Shown: one piece after another, positions 22,920 through 39,980 of the stretch
How the letters are laid out: each line of letters begins with the position of its first letter
Numbering within the stretch: position 1 is the first letter of the stretch
DNA from: Takakia lepidozioides
Lineage: Eukaryota > Streptophyta > Takakiopsida > Takakiales > Takakiaceae
Direction: 5' to 3'
Length of the DNA stretch: 64,000 bases
Assembly: GCA_030704615.1 (NCBI GenBank)
Contig: CM060732.1
Location: forward strand, 77,665,053 to 77,729,052
Translations under genes and position numbers: made by a program
The notes under the pieces: generated by a model
The model's input: the letters and a program-made list of their open reading frames with translations, nothing else
Database searches by the model: none
Told to the model about the DNA's origin: nothing

Positions 22920-23559
22920 CCCTTTTCGTGGTGTTGTATGTACCATAAACACAGAACGTAGGTGTGTAAATTGACATTCTGTATACATTCGTGAGTTTTA
23001 TCCCATGCAGGATTGCAAAAGCTTATGGTTTACGGTTGACATTCCATATACTAGAAAGCAATTTCATCCGTTTTGCTGCTCAGAGATCACCAGGTCCTTG
23101 ATGGAAAGTCGTCTCTGATATGTCCTTCTGGTCCCCTAGGCAGATGGTATTCTCTTCTGGTCTTTCTGTAATTACTTTCTTCTGTGCTCTCATGTTGTGG
23201 TCTTCTCTTTATGGTCTTTTGGTGCTGTGGTCTTCTGCTCCTGTGTCTTTTCATCTTCTATGGTCTTTTGTCCAGCAGTAGTACTCTCTGGGCTGCTGTG
23301 GTTGATCTAATCTGCTGGTTGATGAAGATGAATTATTATAGATGATTGTCCTTCATATTGATTATGATAATGACAATTATGGTGTCAATTATGGAGCTTG
23401 CACCTTTGCAGTCTCCGCAGTGCACGTCCAAAAGGTGTCCACTGCGGGAATGGACGGTGACAAGTTCCCACACCCACCTCCATCTCAGTGCCAAAGAAAT
23501 TTTTTCAAAATACCCATTTGGGCCCTGTAGATGTTCGAATTCCACTTGGAAGATTCCCT

Positions 23560-23786
23560 GTCATCGAACCATCTGGAAAATTAAACTCGAAAAAGCTAAA
23601 AGGCTTTCCAATGTGACAGCTTTCAGGCTTTCCAATGTGACAGTGTGGGCTGTGACTGCCGTCGATGTAGCGGTTCTCATTATGGGACCATCGGGCAAAG
23701 TTTTTCAATACTGCAACGGTTCAATTGAGGACATGATCATTAGGTATGCAAATTTAATCCCTGAGGACCGTGACAAGATCGCATGA
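23560..23786 (+). pseudogene. MADS-box (MIKC*-like) gene relic
   Basis: The plus frame reads KIKLEKAKRLSNVTAF, then VDVAVLIMGPSGKVFQYCNG, then SIEDMIIRYANLIPEDRDK and a stop. The second and third blocks match the C-half of a MADS domain and the start of the I region of MIKC* factors (consensus VDVAL-IMFSPSG-L-QYC and IED-I-R-ANLP--ER-K). The KRR-GLLKKA--LSVLC core is missing and replaced by a short duplicated piece (AGGCTTTCCAATGTGACA occurs twice). DNA binding would be lost. The live source gene is not in the window. Confidence 0.55.
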
Positions 23787-26450
23787 GACGAGGAGCAAAT
23801 TACTCTCGTTTAGGATCACTCTTGGTATGCCGGTTGCGGGCGACGTGCAGCACATGTCTCAAAACCGTTGAAATCCACCCGGAGTACGTTACTGGGGCCG
23901 AGCTGATTCAAGAGAGGAGAAATATTGCTTCTTCGAGGTAGCCTTCCTGCTAGTAGGCTGCTCTATGATCTTCATCGGCAACTGCACCCTACCCATGTTA
24001 TTAATTACTCAACTTCTATATCATCCCGCAATCTGTTGCGTCTGGAGAATTACCACCTGTATGTGAGCCAACGAAGTCAAGACATCCCCTACCCCTCGAG
24101 CTCACATACTGGTGGTAATTTGTCCAGAGGGAATCAATGTACGCAACTACAATCCGACTCCTGCTAGACTCCTGCCACTCAGTTGTAAAGTAAACTTTGA
24201 GTTTATATAGTACTTACCTGTACAGGTAGACCGTTTTTGTGAAGCGTTTGATGCTTTTCTCGGAAAAGCTAAAAATACTCCATGGTTGCCATATATGGCT
24301 TTCTCAAAAGATAAATCATTCTGCTTCTGGTTTGTTGCTATCGGCCTGGCTGCACCCTTATGTTAGTAACCACCTCATTTTGTACACACGTGGGGTTTTC
24401 CCACGCAGGAGCTGGGTTTTGTTTTGACACTCTTCTCTCTCTTAAAGTGCCATTTCATTTCATTTCATTTCATTTCTCTTCTTCCATCCTAGAGGTCCTG
24501 CCCTGCACAGCTTGACATAAAATCTGAAGAAGGTGTTCCTTTTGTTCCGTTGCGATGATGCACCTACTAACCAGGTCTAGTGTCTTCATGGGCCCCTCCG
24601 ACAGTAAAATTGCAGGGGGCGACTGTGGGCTCACAGCGAGTGTGAGATGTAAATAGATTCAACAACAACTGCGTCACATTCACTCTCAAACATCGCAATA
24701 CAATGTCACATTAGTGAGCAGTAAGTACAGTTGCTCCTCATTTTGCTGCCCTTGCACTTCATAACAACTCTGGACACTCTATCAATGCATGATGCAACAC
24801 ACGACATTCCTGGAAATTGTAAGTCTCAAAACTCCCCCTTTTTTGTAAAATTCGAGGGCTACTTCGGGCCCTCTTCATAAACAAAAGCTCCAAAGTTACA
24901 TAATTTGAATAATTGCCAAACATTAGGTGAGCTCTACTGCCATCGTGCTGATGAAAAGGTGACCAACTCAACGTCAGTTTGCTCACATTATACACGCCGT
25001 CCCCGTTTCTAGGCCCCAAGTATCTCCTAACTTGTTCTTGCCCAGTGCTCACTTATTTTGTGGACTCAATTGATGTATGTGAGGAAGGGTACGAGTGCTA
25101 CTGCATCATTTGAAGCGCACAACGATTAGGGCTTATCTGTCGATCATGCAATGACAAGTGAGGGCTTGTTCAAGCAGGACTTACCTTGAAATATCGGAGG
25201 AAATGTCACTCTCTGCAAGCCGTTCGCCTCTACCCGCATACATAGACACTTGGCTCAAATGTAAGATCCAAATTCGTAAGTACTGTACATACTGAGTTTT
25301 TGATCGAGTAAGCTATTGGTTCTCTCCTTAGAAATTAGCGATTCTGAAGTAACGGGTTCAAGATGTATGGTGGGATCTTCTACCATCGATTTGCAGTGTA
25401 AGTCATTGTGAAAGTCAAGTGCCCACGCCATTGTCTGCAAAATTCACTCTCAATTCCCCCTCAATTCCTATAATCGACCGGTACGTATACTTTGTAGAAG
25501 TCACTTACACATGCATGACAAATTGATCTGTTACAATGACGGCTGTGCAGCAAGGTGTTACTGAGGCCGTGATGCAGTATGAGCAAGTGATACCAAGAAT
25601 TTTGCTTGTGCAAACTCCCTTGCACCATCACTTCCGGATGGTGTGGTGGTTCCGTCTGAATCCGAGGCGGCGCGTGAGTTTCCTCGTACGTTTGACCTCC
25701 CTGGACTTGCACAGAAATGTTTAGCAGCTGTTTTTCAAGCGTAGTTGCCACTCCAGATTTTCACCCTCACAATAGATTGTGGCAAGTTGGCTTGGTGAGG
25801 TTTACAAGGTAGGGAGGATCCACGTAACTAGAAATGGGTAAGTAGCCACTCTGTCGCATACTTGTGGAGGATAGACTGTTTTAATGGATCAGTGCGCACA
25901 GGGACAGTGTATCAAGATGAGTTACATCGAGGTTGGTGCAGCAGCTGGGAGACAGACGTGTGCAAGTGGCGACTCTATAAGCATAGGTTGATCTGCTCAG
26001 TCGACAAGAGAGGGCCCATCAAGATATTGTAGACTCAGTTTATATCCGAAGGTATTGCCTCGGAGAACATCTACCTGCGACGGATGCCTCTGCTCTTGAA
26101 ATTGTAGACATGAACAATGCACGTTTAAAAGGATCCATTCAGATCAAGTAACCGAGACTCCATTCACATTGTCTCAGGGAGGAAAAGTCCATCTCTATCC
26201 TTCTGACCTGCAACTAGAAACGACATTTTTCTATTTTGCCACGTATCATGGTTCCTGGAGGGGATGGCTGAGAGGAGAGGGAAGACACCCATCCCGTTTG
26301 GGCAATGGAGCTACCTAATATTTTATTGGGAGGCTTCTGGCTAAATGGGCCCTTTCAATTTGTTCAATGAGATTAGATCTAACCTTTCAGCTGATGTCAA
26401 CACCACCGGAAATCAATACTTTGACTTCCTCATTCTTCGACGAAAATCCT
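23787..26450. other. No recognisable gene
   Basis: Short frames without motifs. A (CATTT)n pentanucleotide array of about five units lies at 24451-24477. Otherwise nothing distinctive was seen. Confidence 0.45.
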
Positions 26451-26744
26451 TGTAGTGTCAAAGCTAGAAAGCTTCAAATTGAACCAAAAATCAAATCAGC
26501 ATTTTGGCATGGCATTGAGCTGGTCACTTAGCTCCAGCATCCAACCCCCTCTTGGCCTCTGGCAAACATCGCCAGAGATGCTCTGTTCTGGAATTTGTTT
26601 GGTCATGTGAGAAGAGGCAGAGATGTCGAGTATCATGTTATAATTCCAGTCATGGGTGGCAGCAGAATGTGAGGTTGCTGCCCACTATTGCCTCCTTCCT
26701 TTCTTTCCCTTCCAGCAGCTGTCTTTCTTCATCTGGTCTTGGAA

Positions 26745-26890
26745 ATCTTCAAAAGAGAGAGGATGTACTCATAAGACGTTGTTTGCTGTAGCCTTGTGGC
26801 TATTGACCCCGCGCCCAGTTTGAGCAGAACAGAAAGGGACATAGACTACCTTCGTCAGGGGCTGACGCCGGTAGTATGAATTACCTTGGA
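26745..26890 (-). repeat. Short dispersed repeat at the unit A deletion junction
   Basis: GATGTACTCATAAGACG then TTGTTTGCTGTAGCC is the reverse of the dispersed core. In unit A it directly abuts the sequence lying downstream of the AKR gene. In unit B the 627 bp between the same two points contains exon 5. Confidence 0.6.
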
Positions 26891-27342
26891 ACAGACAATT
26901 GATCCGAGTTTTCCAGATATCCTCTAGAAATCCCTTCACAGAAACAATCTGCTGTGTGTGATTTGCCCAATAACTAGACAGAGAGAAATGCCAACATTGG
27001 CTGTGAAGCCCTTCATGCAACGGGAAGGACTTTGGCCCACGAGATATGTGGTGGTGATTGCAAGCACTCTTTAGTCAATAGTTCTATGGTCTCATTAATG
27101 AAGTGACTTCCCTGGTCACTGATAACTCTGTGCAATTCAACGAGGGAGACAGAGAAATGTACTCCTAGAAATGTTGCCTGTGGACCTCCTAGAGTGGACT
27201 TGGGTGACAGCAGGGTATCTGAGTGTCCAAAATCTGGCATGGATACTTACCAAATCCAGGCACAATAGCACAATTTGGGTACGAGAGGTACAAGGCCATA
27301 TGTCTGAACAGGACAGAGATACAGGGACAGGATGGGGTGAGG

Positions 27343-29787
27343 TATTACTTTCCGGTAGTCACCATCTGCAAGTTCCTCCACTTTTTTGCCGGCGAGAAAA
27401 CCTCGACCAAGAGGACTGTAGGGTACAATACCTATACCCAGCTCTCTGAACATGCAAGGCCAAACCCAGGACAAGTTCACTACAAATCCCAGGAACTTCA
27501 TGAAAAATGAAGAGCAGCCTTGATCCAGACACAATAGCACAATATGGGTACGAGAGGTACAAGGCCATCAGTGTTTGATGTACCAGTGGACACAATTACA
27601 AGGATGTTCCAGCCCTGTTGCTGTCACCAGCAATTCAACACTGCCAGTCCACAGTGTCTAAAAAGGACAGAGACACAGGGACAGGATGGGGTGAGGTATT
27701 ACTTTCCGGTAGTCACCATCTGCTAGTTCCTCCACTTTCTTGCCGGCGAGAAAACCTCGACCAAGAGGACTGAAGGGTACAATACCTATACCCAGCTCTC
27801 TGAACATGCAATACCAAACCCACGATAAATGAGGACAAGTTCAGTACAAATCCCAGGAACTTCATGAGAAATGAAGAGCAGCCTTGATCAACAGTTCACT
27901 CCATGTGACCTAAGAACGCATCAGTTTACTCCAACTTAGACCTTCAGAGGGCTGGGCAGCTTGGCAGGGATAGGTCACAACTGTTTAAAGGACACAACAA
28001 TAACATGACAGCTGCCAAATGGAGCAGGAAGACAATCATGCACCTGCAGGTTGGGATGATGTCGTCTTCCACGTCACAGACCCAGAGAGACCATTCAAGC
28101 TGGATCGCGGTGATGGGGTGCACAGCATGAGCGCGCCGAATCTCAGAGGCAGACGCAGTCCCAAGTACTTCACCTTCCCCTCTTCAACCAGCTTCTTCAT
28201 TTCCCCAATCTAAAGATCAAAACCAAACCGGGTCATTGTGATTGCAAAAACTCGATCACAAGCAAGCTTAGACTGGGAGAGGGGTTATCAATAGTATGTA
28301 AATCACTAGTATCACTTGACACTGCAGTGTGGCAGTATCTGATATGACACTTGTGTCTGCAACCAGTGATACTAAAGCTTGATCCCCTAAATGGGGCAGC
28401 ATAGACACAGAGAAAGTTATGGTGGTTCGTGCTGAAATCATCACCTACCCCAGAGGGCAGCTGAGAGGTCAATGGCTGGAATGCTACGGATGGCAATGCA
28501 TACAGTCAGCTAGTTATATTTTTAACAAGAAACATCCAGCAAGATTAAGGTCACTCCACCCATCACCGTGCTTTGTCATAAAACCGCACAGGTGATCAAC
28601 TTGCTACAGTGTGCTCAGCAACTTATACTGCACAATCTGGCACAAAACCTCCTCACACTTTCGAAGTGGGAGTAAGACCAAGCTCCTCAAAGGTCTTCTA
28701 AGTTTCTTGTTACCGAAGTAAAGCAAAACATTTGAGGTATATGCTTCTTACTCATTGAGCTGATAGGGGAGCCATTAAATGGAGTAATCAGAAGCAGGAG
28801 AGAAAAGAACGCACAGTGACTTCAATAGGAACTTTGGTATCGACGCGATGCTGGTAGTAGAGATCAATATAGTCAACTTCGAGCCATTTCAAGCTGGCCT
28901 CACAGACTGCACGAACGTATTCTGGATCCCCCCTCATGGTCCCGCTCCTCCCCCTGCTCCCTGGGGGTGTGGCCCCGAATTTGGTGGCAATTTGAACCCC
29001 ATCCTGGATGCCTTTGATCGCCTGCCAATTCCATAGTCTCCATCCTTGTCTCAAAAGCCAAGTAAATGCAACGGCAGGGTTGAAGGTCTTGTTTACAGCA
29101 ATTACAAACTTATATCATACATGTGCGTTTGCCCTTCGGAATCCAAACAATCAATCCCCTAACTGTGCAAAAGGTGTGACCAGATCTCCAGATATCACAA
29201 GTATTCAGCCATATATGGCCCATTCTCTCATGGTCCCTTCCCCACAATCTCACTTCAATTGGTGACAGTGGCATTCAAAAACAGTTGAGTAAGCGGAAAG
29301 GTGTGTTACACATTTAATCCACAGTCAAGATAATTTGCCACCCGATCTCTGTCTCTTTCGCCTCTCTCTCCACCAACAGATTCATGTTTCGAATGACAAG
29401 TTCTACATTGGAGAATTGCGTTTTCTTGATATTCAATCCACATTGGCTGGAAGCACTGTGTCATCTGGAAATCTTCCAGAAGGTGGGACAGTGCGTAGAG
29501 AGGAGTAAAAGAGTAACACCCCACACATGCAAAAAAACCAGCTAAGATGTGACGAAGCAGATCACCTTCCCAAGGAGGACCTCATTGGTGTGAGGTCCAT
29601 AGACGTCCGAGGTGTCGAAGAAGGTGATCCCAAGCTCCACAGCATGGCGGATTATCTCGATCATCTCCTCATCAGGCTTCGCAGGGCCATACAATGCCGA
29701 CATGCCCATACATCCCAGGCCCTGCGTAGACACCTCCAGGCCCTGAGACCCAAGCTTTACACGGGGGATCGCAGGTAGCAATGCCAT
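27343..29787 (-). pseudogene. Aldo/keto reductase pseudogene (left duplicate)
   Basis: Colinear with the intact copy. Exon 1 is 29787-29566 ([35 protein letters not shown]) and exon 2 is 29021-28815 ([18 protein letters not shown], with an 8-residue insertion); both are intact. Exon 3 (about 28212-28040) has lost 7 bp (CCTCCGA in plus orientation) after YLGL, shifting the frame. Exon 4 is present twice, at about 27795-27695 and 27445-27343, within a ~355-bp local duplication; one copy carries an altered codon (TGCTAG context). Exon 5, with the C-terminal cofactor-binding part, is absent, removed by a deletion ending at 26745. No active reductase can be made. Confidence 0.85.
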
Positions 29788-31004
29788 GGCCCGCTCGCTC
29801 CCGCTGGAATCTGAATTGTACACAGTACCAGACGCCGCTGTCTTTTGTACCCATTTCCCACACCTGCTGGTCCCCTGCCGCATCTTCCATCGTCACGTGC
29901 ATGAAAGCAGCAGGGAACCTTCTCATGCCATTGGGCAACAGAATTCTAAGAAACGAACTATTCTAAGCCTCGATTGCTTGCCACACAAGAAACCTTAAAT
30001 AAACTACAACGGTTCCCGAAGATTAGTCAATGGAGCATATCAAATTAGAAACCATGCAAGCCATGCAGGCTGGGCTTGCCTCAAACCCATCTCGTGGAAG
30101 CATCTCGAGTTCGGCATTGCCAAGCTTAAGGGCCAGTGATCTTTGAAGAGAATGTGATGAATTTGAGAAAGGGATGGGAAGGAAGATAGAGTCTTTCGAT
30201 TTAGCTCTATGTAAGATTAGAGAATACAATAAGAAACCTCACAACCTCTGACCACTGGCATCCACCACCTGGCCATCACTTTATATGCGTGATGACTTGA
30301 TGGCAGGGGGAGGGAAGGGAAGGACGATACAGTCGGGCGCCTAGATCTCTGCTCAAAGAGACTGGGTAGATGGGTCCAAGTTCCAACGTCAACACCCATT
30401 CTTAAATTCGATCATACAATGCGAATGGATTTACATCGAAAGTCAGCCTGACCTCACAATCTCTACCCAGCACCTGGCCATCACCTTACCCAATTGCCCG
30501 TGTGTTCAACACACAGCTGCTCCATGAGCAATCGAGAGAGATGAAGCCCAATCAAAAGGCGGTAGCTCTTCACAATCAAGTGATACCATAGAGTCCACAT
30601 TTTTCACAATGAAGGACTTCTCTCTCGCTGCGGATTTTCAAGTTGGCAATGGAGCTCCCTACTATTTTTGAAGTTTTAAAGTTTTGCAATGAGATTTGAT
30701 CTCACAAACGGGAATATGTAGTCATTCTGACTAAAAATCTAGTGTACTACAGTGTCAAAGCTAGAAAGCTTCAATTTGAACTACAACATCAAAATATTGG
30801 CATTTGGGCACACACAAATGGCATTGAGCTGGTCGCTGAGGAGCTCTGTTCTGGAATTTGGTCATGTGAAAAGAGGCAGAGATGTCGAATATCATGTTAT
30901 AATTCCAGTTTTGGATGGCAGCAGAATGTGAGGTTGCTGCCCACTATTGCCTCCTTCCTTTCTTTCCCTTGCAGCAGCTGTCTTTCTTCATCTGGTCTTG
31001 GAAC

Positions 31005-34708
<3,704 letters not shown>

Positions 34709-35140
34709 TCATCGTCACGTGCACGGAAGCAGCCTGCCTTCTCATGCCATTGGGCAACAGAACTTATAAGAAATGAACTATGCTAAGGCCAACACATGAA
34801 AGGTTAAATCAACTAACAACAGGTCCGAAAACATAATAAGTTAGATTAGTCAAAGGAGCACACCAATTAGAAACCATGCAAGCCATTATATTCACTCAAG
34901 TTTCAGCGCCAGAGATTTAGGGAGTGATCTTTGAAGAGATATGGCATTAAAGGAGTGGGGAATTTGAGAAAGGGATGGGAAGGAAGGAGTCCTGCGATTT
35001 ACAGAGCCTACCTAGAGCTCGACGTAAGATTAGAGAATACAAGAAGAAATGAAAGTCCAACCTTGACAACCTCTGACCACTGGCATCCACCACCTGCCCA
35101 TCACTTTACAAGCGTCTGGCACATGATGGCTAGATGGCAG

Positions 35141-35984
35141 TGGAAAAAGGAATTGCAGGTGGGTGCCCATTTGACTGAACGCAGGAAAGTCAGGTTCCCG
35201 CTCTGTGACAAGTCATCTTCTAGACCAGCTGAAGTTCGGCTGTGACCGCTGTTGAGGAGGGGAAAACAATGGAAACTTCAAAGTTCAGCTTCACTCTAAT
35301 CGCCTCGTCTTCCTGGAAGCCGCCCATACAGCACAACCAGTCCAATCGTTCCTGACTCTCTATTTCCTGATCTTAAAAGTTCGAAGTGATGAAGCTCCCC
35401 CTGTCCAGCTTACCATAACCTTCAACCTGGTGCACACTGCACTCTTTGTACTGATGGCTGAGGGCCAGGTGTTTTCTAAGGAGGCCAGGATCCTGTCAGA
35501 AGGAATTGAGGTTGCCTGTGGGAAACTCCGTGGCGGATCACAAAGGATTTGTAGGTTGTAGAATTGTGGAGGTTTGAAAAAATTAAATTCTTCACTCCAC
35601 CTAGCTTTACGACACAGGTAGCTTCTTAGTTAAGTTTGGTACCAGGAGAAAGCGTTCTTCACAGGAGACAACATTCATCTTTGAGAAAATGTGGCTCTTT
35701 CCAGCTATGCGATCCCTGTCACGCTGCTATAGGGAATGCCCAAGGTCCACGATTGTCTTCTCATATGAAAATTTGGAGTGTTGGGGTCCTTCAACACCGG
35801 TCGCCAAATTCGCTGGCTTCATTTCTGCTTGTGTCTGGGTTCGAATGAAGCCGCTTGTTGCTGAGCACAGGTAACCGAAATTTAGGACTCCGAAGAGGTG
35901 AGGGCACAGTAGCTGCATAATAGGTGAGCTTTTTTTCGTCCATAGTTTGTGAAGAGAAACACATCAATGTGGTTTGGGGGTTTA
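35141..35984. other. No recognisable gene
   Basis: Flank between the AKR unit and the PPR pseudogene; short frames only. Confidence 0.4.
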
Positions 35985-36790
35985 AGCTGCTACGTTTGAC
36001 TTCGTAAATTTGTGGATGAACTTTGTCTTCTACAACAAATGTGTGTACCTGGTTGTCAACCTCAATGCAGCTGTGGCCTGGCTCCATTCTCTCAGACGCT
36101 AGCATGCAAAACTCCACTTGTGTCTGTCCGCCGTGACCACTTTAATGAAGAGTCTTTCCTGAGAAAGATGCCGGAGGTACACTGACACCTATCTGTTATA
36201 TCCACTTGTGTTTTAACTAAAGACAGTGTGCAACTTTCCGTAGGTATTGAGGACTTCCATGAAGAATCGCATCAGACACATGCCTGTGTGGAGGCAAATG
36301 ACTCCAGCATGCAGTGGATCGCTCTCAAGAATGTGTTTAGCTGTACATTCTGCAAGCTTCACATCACCATGAACTCTGCAGGCACTAAGCAAGGCCCCCC
36401 AGACTTAGGCATCTGGCTCGACTGGCATTTTTCTAATGAATTCCTCTGCCCCATCCAATTGCTCTGCACGGCCAAGAAGGTCCACCAGGCAGCAAAAATG
36501 CTCCACTGTCGGTGTGAGGCCATGATATCTAGTCATAGAATTGAAGTAGTGATAGCCTTCATCCACTAAGCCTGCATGGCTACATGCAGAGAGAAGAGAT
36601 ATAAATGTGACGTTGTTTGGCTTCAAACCTCCTAGTTGCATTTGCTCAAATAGTTGCAGCCCTACCATACCCATCCTGACCATATCATGTGATCATTGCA
36701 CTCCACGATATGACATCTTGTTCAGCCATGTTGTCAAAGAATTGTCGAGCATCTCCTACACTGCCACACTTGGCATACATGTTAACCCTT
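35985..36790 (-). pseudogene. PPR pseudogene (last repeats plus E/E+ region, no DYW)
   Basis: On the minus strand: MYAKCGSVGDARQFFDNMAE then ISWSAMIT and an in-frame stop. A frame shift leads to LFEQMQLGGLKPNNVTFIS and LLSACSHAGLVDEGYHYFNS down to DLLGRAEQLDGAEEFIRKMP (36683-36405). Further on, ERMEPGHSCIEVDNQVHTFV (36100-35990) is the E+ region. The DYW domain is missing. This segment corresponds to the 3' half of a gene similar to that at 8.75-10.9 kb. It directly abuts sequence next to the truncated end of the minus-strand gypsy element. Confidence 0.8.
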
Positions 36791-37214
36791 AAGTTCCCAA
36801 GCAACCTGAATCGGGTCACTTTGAATTTGCGGTTCGACCTAATTTTTGCAGATCTAATCTGATGGGGCCCACTCCTGAAGCTTTAATGACAAGTCTTCGA
36901 GTATGATGCAAAAAACAAAATTAAAAAAAAAAAAAGCTGCGACTTACAAAAAATATCTTAGATCTTTAATTTACGTTTTGGGGCCTGAAAAGGGCTGTTG
37001 ACCGCTGACATGGCAGGTAAACAAGCCCAAAACAGATTGCACTCCAAAGGCCATTTTTGGCAGAAAGTTAGCAAATCTGGAAAAAACACTTCACCTTGTG
37101 GTGTGTGAGCATTACATACACACATCCGCCGTTAGCTTTTAAAAAATTTGTAGAAAAAAAAATACTTCATTTGGAGGCACATTTTCTATTGTCAATTTTG
37201 AGATTTCAACCCCC
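36791..37214. other. Unassigned AT-rich junction sequence
   Basis: Lies between the PPR pseudogene and the point where gypsy RNase H homology ends. A-rich tracts (36920-36940, 37140-37165); no gene or repeat recognised. Confidence 0.4.
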
Positions 37215-38893
37215 ATGTAATTGGCAGATGTGTGCCATCCTGGCACCATCTCCTCGTCCGTCTCACCATGCCAACGAACTCTTCTATCATCAAGCTCACT
37301 TGTGCATGGATTGTGACTCAATCCATCCGCATCCCGCTTGACTATTCCGACTCGATGCACCACCTGGAAGTCGTATTTTTGAAGCATAAGTGCCCACCGT
37401 GCAAGCTTCCCTGTAAGCTTGTTTGACTCCATCAACCACTTCAATGGTTGATGATCCATGATAAGGGTGAAGAGATTGTCATAGAGATATCATCTGAAAT
37501 GTGTCACTGCCCATACTGCAGCTAGACACTCTCCTTCATATGAGTTATACTTCGCCTCAGCATCATTGTTCAAGCGGCTAGTATATGCCACTACGAACTC
37601 TCTTCCCTCATCATCCACTTGTGTGAGCACTGCTCCAATCCCCAACATACTCCAATCCGTGTATAGCTGGAAAGGCCGCCCCCGAATAGGCACAGAAGTC
37701 AATCGAGCCTTGAATTCCTCAAATACTTTCTTTTGCTCTTCCTCGCACTGCCACTCCTGAGTCACCTTGGTCAACTTGGTAAAAGCCTTCGCAATACTAC
37801 TAAATCCTTTGACAAACCGACGATATTAGTTTGTCAACCCCATGAAAGCACGAACTTTGCTTACATCTATGGGGCGTAGAATGCGTGCAATAGCCTCCAC
37901 CTTTGTTGTTGAACACCCAATCCTCCAAGGTATATGATGTAGCCCAGATACTCAATCTGATCGTGGAAGAACTTGCACTTTCTAGGGTGCAGTTTCAATC
38001 CATGCGCCCTCAAGCGCTTAAACACCACCTGAAGGTGTCTCTCATGTTCCTCAACTGTGGCACTAAAGATGATGATGTCATCAATGTAGCATTGCACGAA
38101 GTCTAGCCCTGCAAGAATCCTACCCATGACCCTCTGAAACTCTGCAGGAGCATTCTTCAACCCAAATGGTAGGAAGCGCCATTGGTACAAACAATCCTTC
38201 CCATGCTGATCAATCCCCCAGAATGTCGTTTTTTGCTTGTCAGCCTCTTTGATTGGCGACTGGTGATAACCCGATCGTAAGTCCAATGTGCTAAACACCT
38301 TCGCATGCCCAATGACATCAAAGATTTCATCTAGAGTTGGCATGACATATCTATCGGACTTAGTCTGACGGTTCACAGGACGAGAGTCCCCACACATCCT
38401 TCTTTCTATCCAATTGCCATAGATATCATTCTTAACTGGCATCACCGTTGTCGAGGCATACTCCCCGTCTGACAAATCCAGCTTCGAACAACTTCATAGT
38501 CCGTGACTGAATCAATGACCTCTCCATGTCACTATACATGTAGGGCCTTCGAAAAATTGGCGTATCACTTGTCAAATCAATATGAATCTTTTGGCCCTTC
38601 AAACTCCCCAAATCCTTCAAACCGAAGGCAAAGCAATTTCTATAAGCCTTTAGAAATCGCCGGATCCTCCATCTCTCTCCTCTAGTGACTGTAGGTCCAA
38701 CATCTGGTTCCCAATTGTCGTCAGTGACTGAAACCTTGGGTACACCAGGGAGGTGGGAGACGCATCCTTTGAGATAGCAACCTCTTGGGCCTTGTCTTGT
38801 CCGCCTACCCTGACTGTGGCGTAGCCTCCACTTGCTCCGCCATAGCCACCTTGAGAACATCCTCCGCAAAAGAAACATCATCGACCTCTTCAA
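37215..38893 (-). pseudogene. RT-RNase H of the truncated gypsy copy
   Basis: The RT part is in two frames: 38893-38432 (upstream of and including the RT start, YMYSDMERSLIQ) and 38475-37867 (RPVNRQTKSDRY, VFSTLDLRSGYHQ, WRFLPFGLKNAPAEF, and the catalytic box YIDDIIIF near 37940). RNase H follows in 37774-37490 (FQLYTDWSMLGIGAVLTQVD, NSYEGECLAAVWAVTHF) and 37459-37215 (DHQPLKWLMESNKLTGKLAR). Some residues are replaced and frames shift, so it is inactive. Confidence 0.85.
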
Positions 38894-39865
38894 GAGCCTT
38901 GGCCACCTTGGCCTTAGGCCGTACGTGGTTGTCCCAATCGATTGACCACCGCCAAAGGTGGACGGTCATCATATCGCACCCTCTGTGGTTGCCTCCCTTG
39001 GTCCAAAATGCCCTCAACCGTGAGGTTGGGTGGCCGTTGAATGGAATCATAGGCTCTCTTGAACAACTCTAGTGGTGCAAGATTGGTCCACCACAACCTA
39101 GGCCTATGTGCCGTGAACCCACTGCAGCTGCATCCAATAATACAGCTGGTCCAATCTAAGACCGCACCTGATGCACACTAGCCATAACCCTGGCCCGAGA
39201 ATCCCCCATGAGAGGAACATTCTCCAGGATGTAAGTTAGAGGTTGCACTTGCCTCACCTGCAAGTCACGCAACACTCGCAACATCTCCCAAAACAAATGC
39301 GACCTCGGCCCAAATCATCTGCCCCCAGCAAAGTAATGTCTGCTGGCAAGGCCTTTTGGTACCCTTGAATTGCTGAGAAATGCAGCAACTCAGGATACTG
39401 GTGTATGAGCAAAGCAACGTGGCGCATAGAAATGCGCCAAGCTCTCTCATCATTCTCCTTATACAAGTATTTTTGTACTTTAATCCCAGTTTGCAATACT
39501 CCTACAAGCCCAGTGTTCATGCCTCCAAACAGGTCTAGCAAACAAATCCTTGAATCAGGTGGTTGTCAGGTAATGGGCACTGTGTCCAAATGAACTAACT
39601 GAGGAGGTCCAGGTGATGTCACTGAACTCCCCTCACTCATCAATGGAAAGGCCTCCCGCCATGCTTGGTGCACATTCTCGCCTACTACTCGCTGCAAATT
39701 CCCAACCGTACCCCACAGTGGAATATGCACAGGCACATGAGGAAGCAACTCGGCCTTGTATGCCAGTTGTTTGTCCTCATCAAATGGTGACCTATCATCT
39801 GCATGGCTATTGCCCTCCAAGAGCTCACCATCCCAAGCCACCACCCCTGAGAATGCAGCCAATTG
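38805..39865 (-). pseudogene. C5 DNA methyltransferase domain, catalytic loop deleted
   Basis: Motif I (LDLFGGMNTGLVGVLQTGIK, about 39541-39480) is followed by a well-kept segment ending ITLLGADDLG at about 39310. There the plus copy continues with the catalytic AGWPCQ block, but this copy jumps straight to the RGxxFWEMLRVL region, having lost about 100 bp including the PCQ cysteine. ENVPLMGDSRARVMASVHQV (motif VI, near 39220) and degraded motif VIII (HRPRLWWTN equivalent, near 39090) remain. A pre-domain linker is read at 39862-39566. It cannot be catalytic. Confidence 0.85.
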
Positions 39866-39980
39866 GGCATCATGTTCTTATGATCCACCACTACATTCCC
39901 GTACTGGGAGCAGTGCACGTCGGCCATCTCTTGACTGCCACTCCGGCTTGTAGGATGTCGTTTCCTCCCAAAAGTCCAAA

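Noticed and set aside
37215-39865. Methyltransferase as a host gene invaded by a retrotransposon
   Set aside because: The same order protease-MTase-RT occurs in both copies in the same reading frame, so the domain belongs to the element.
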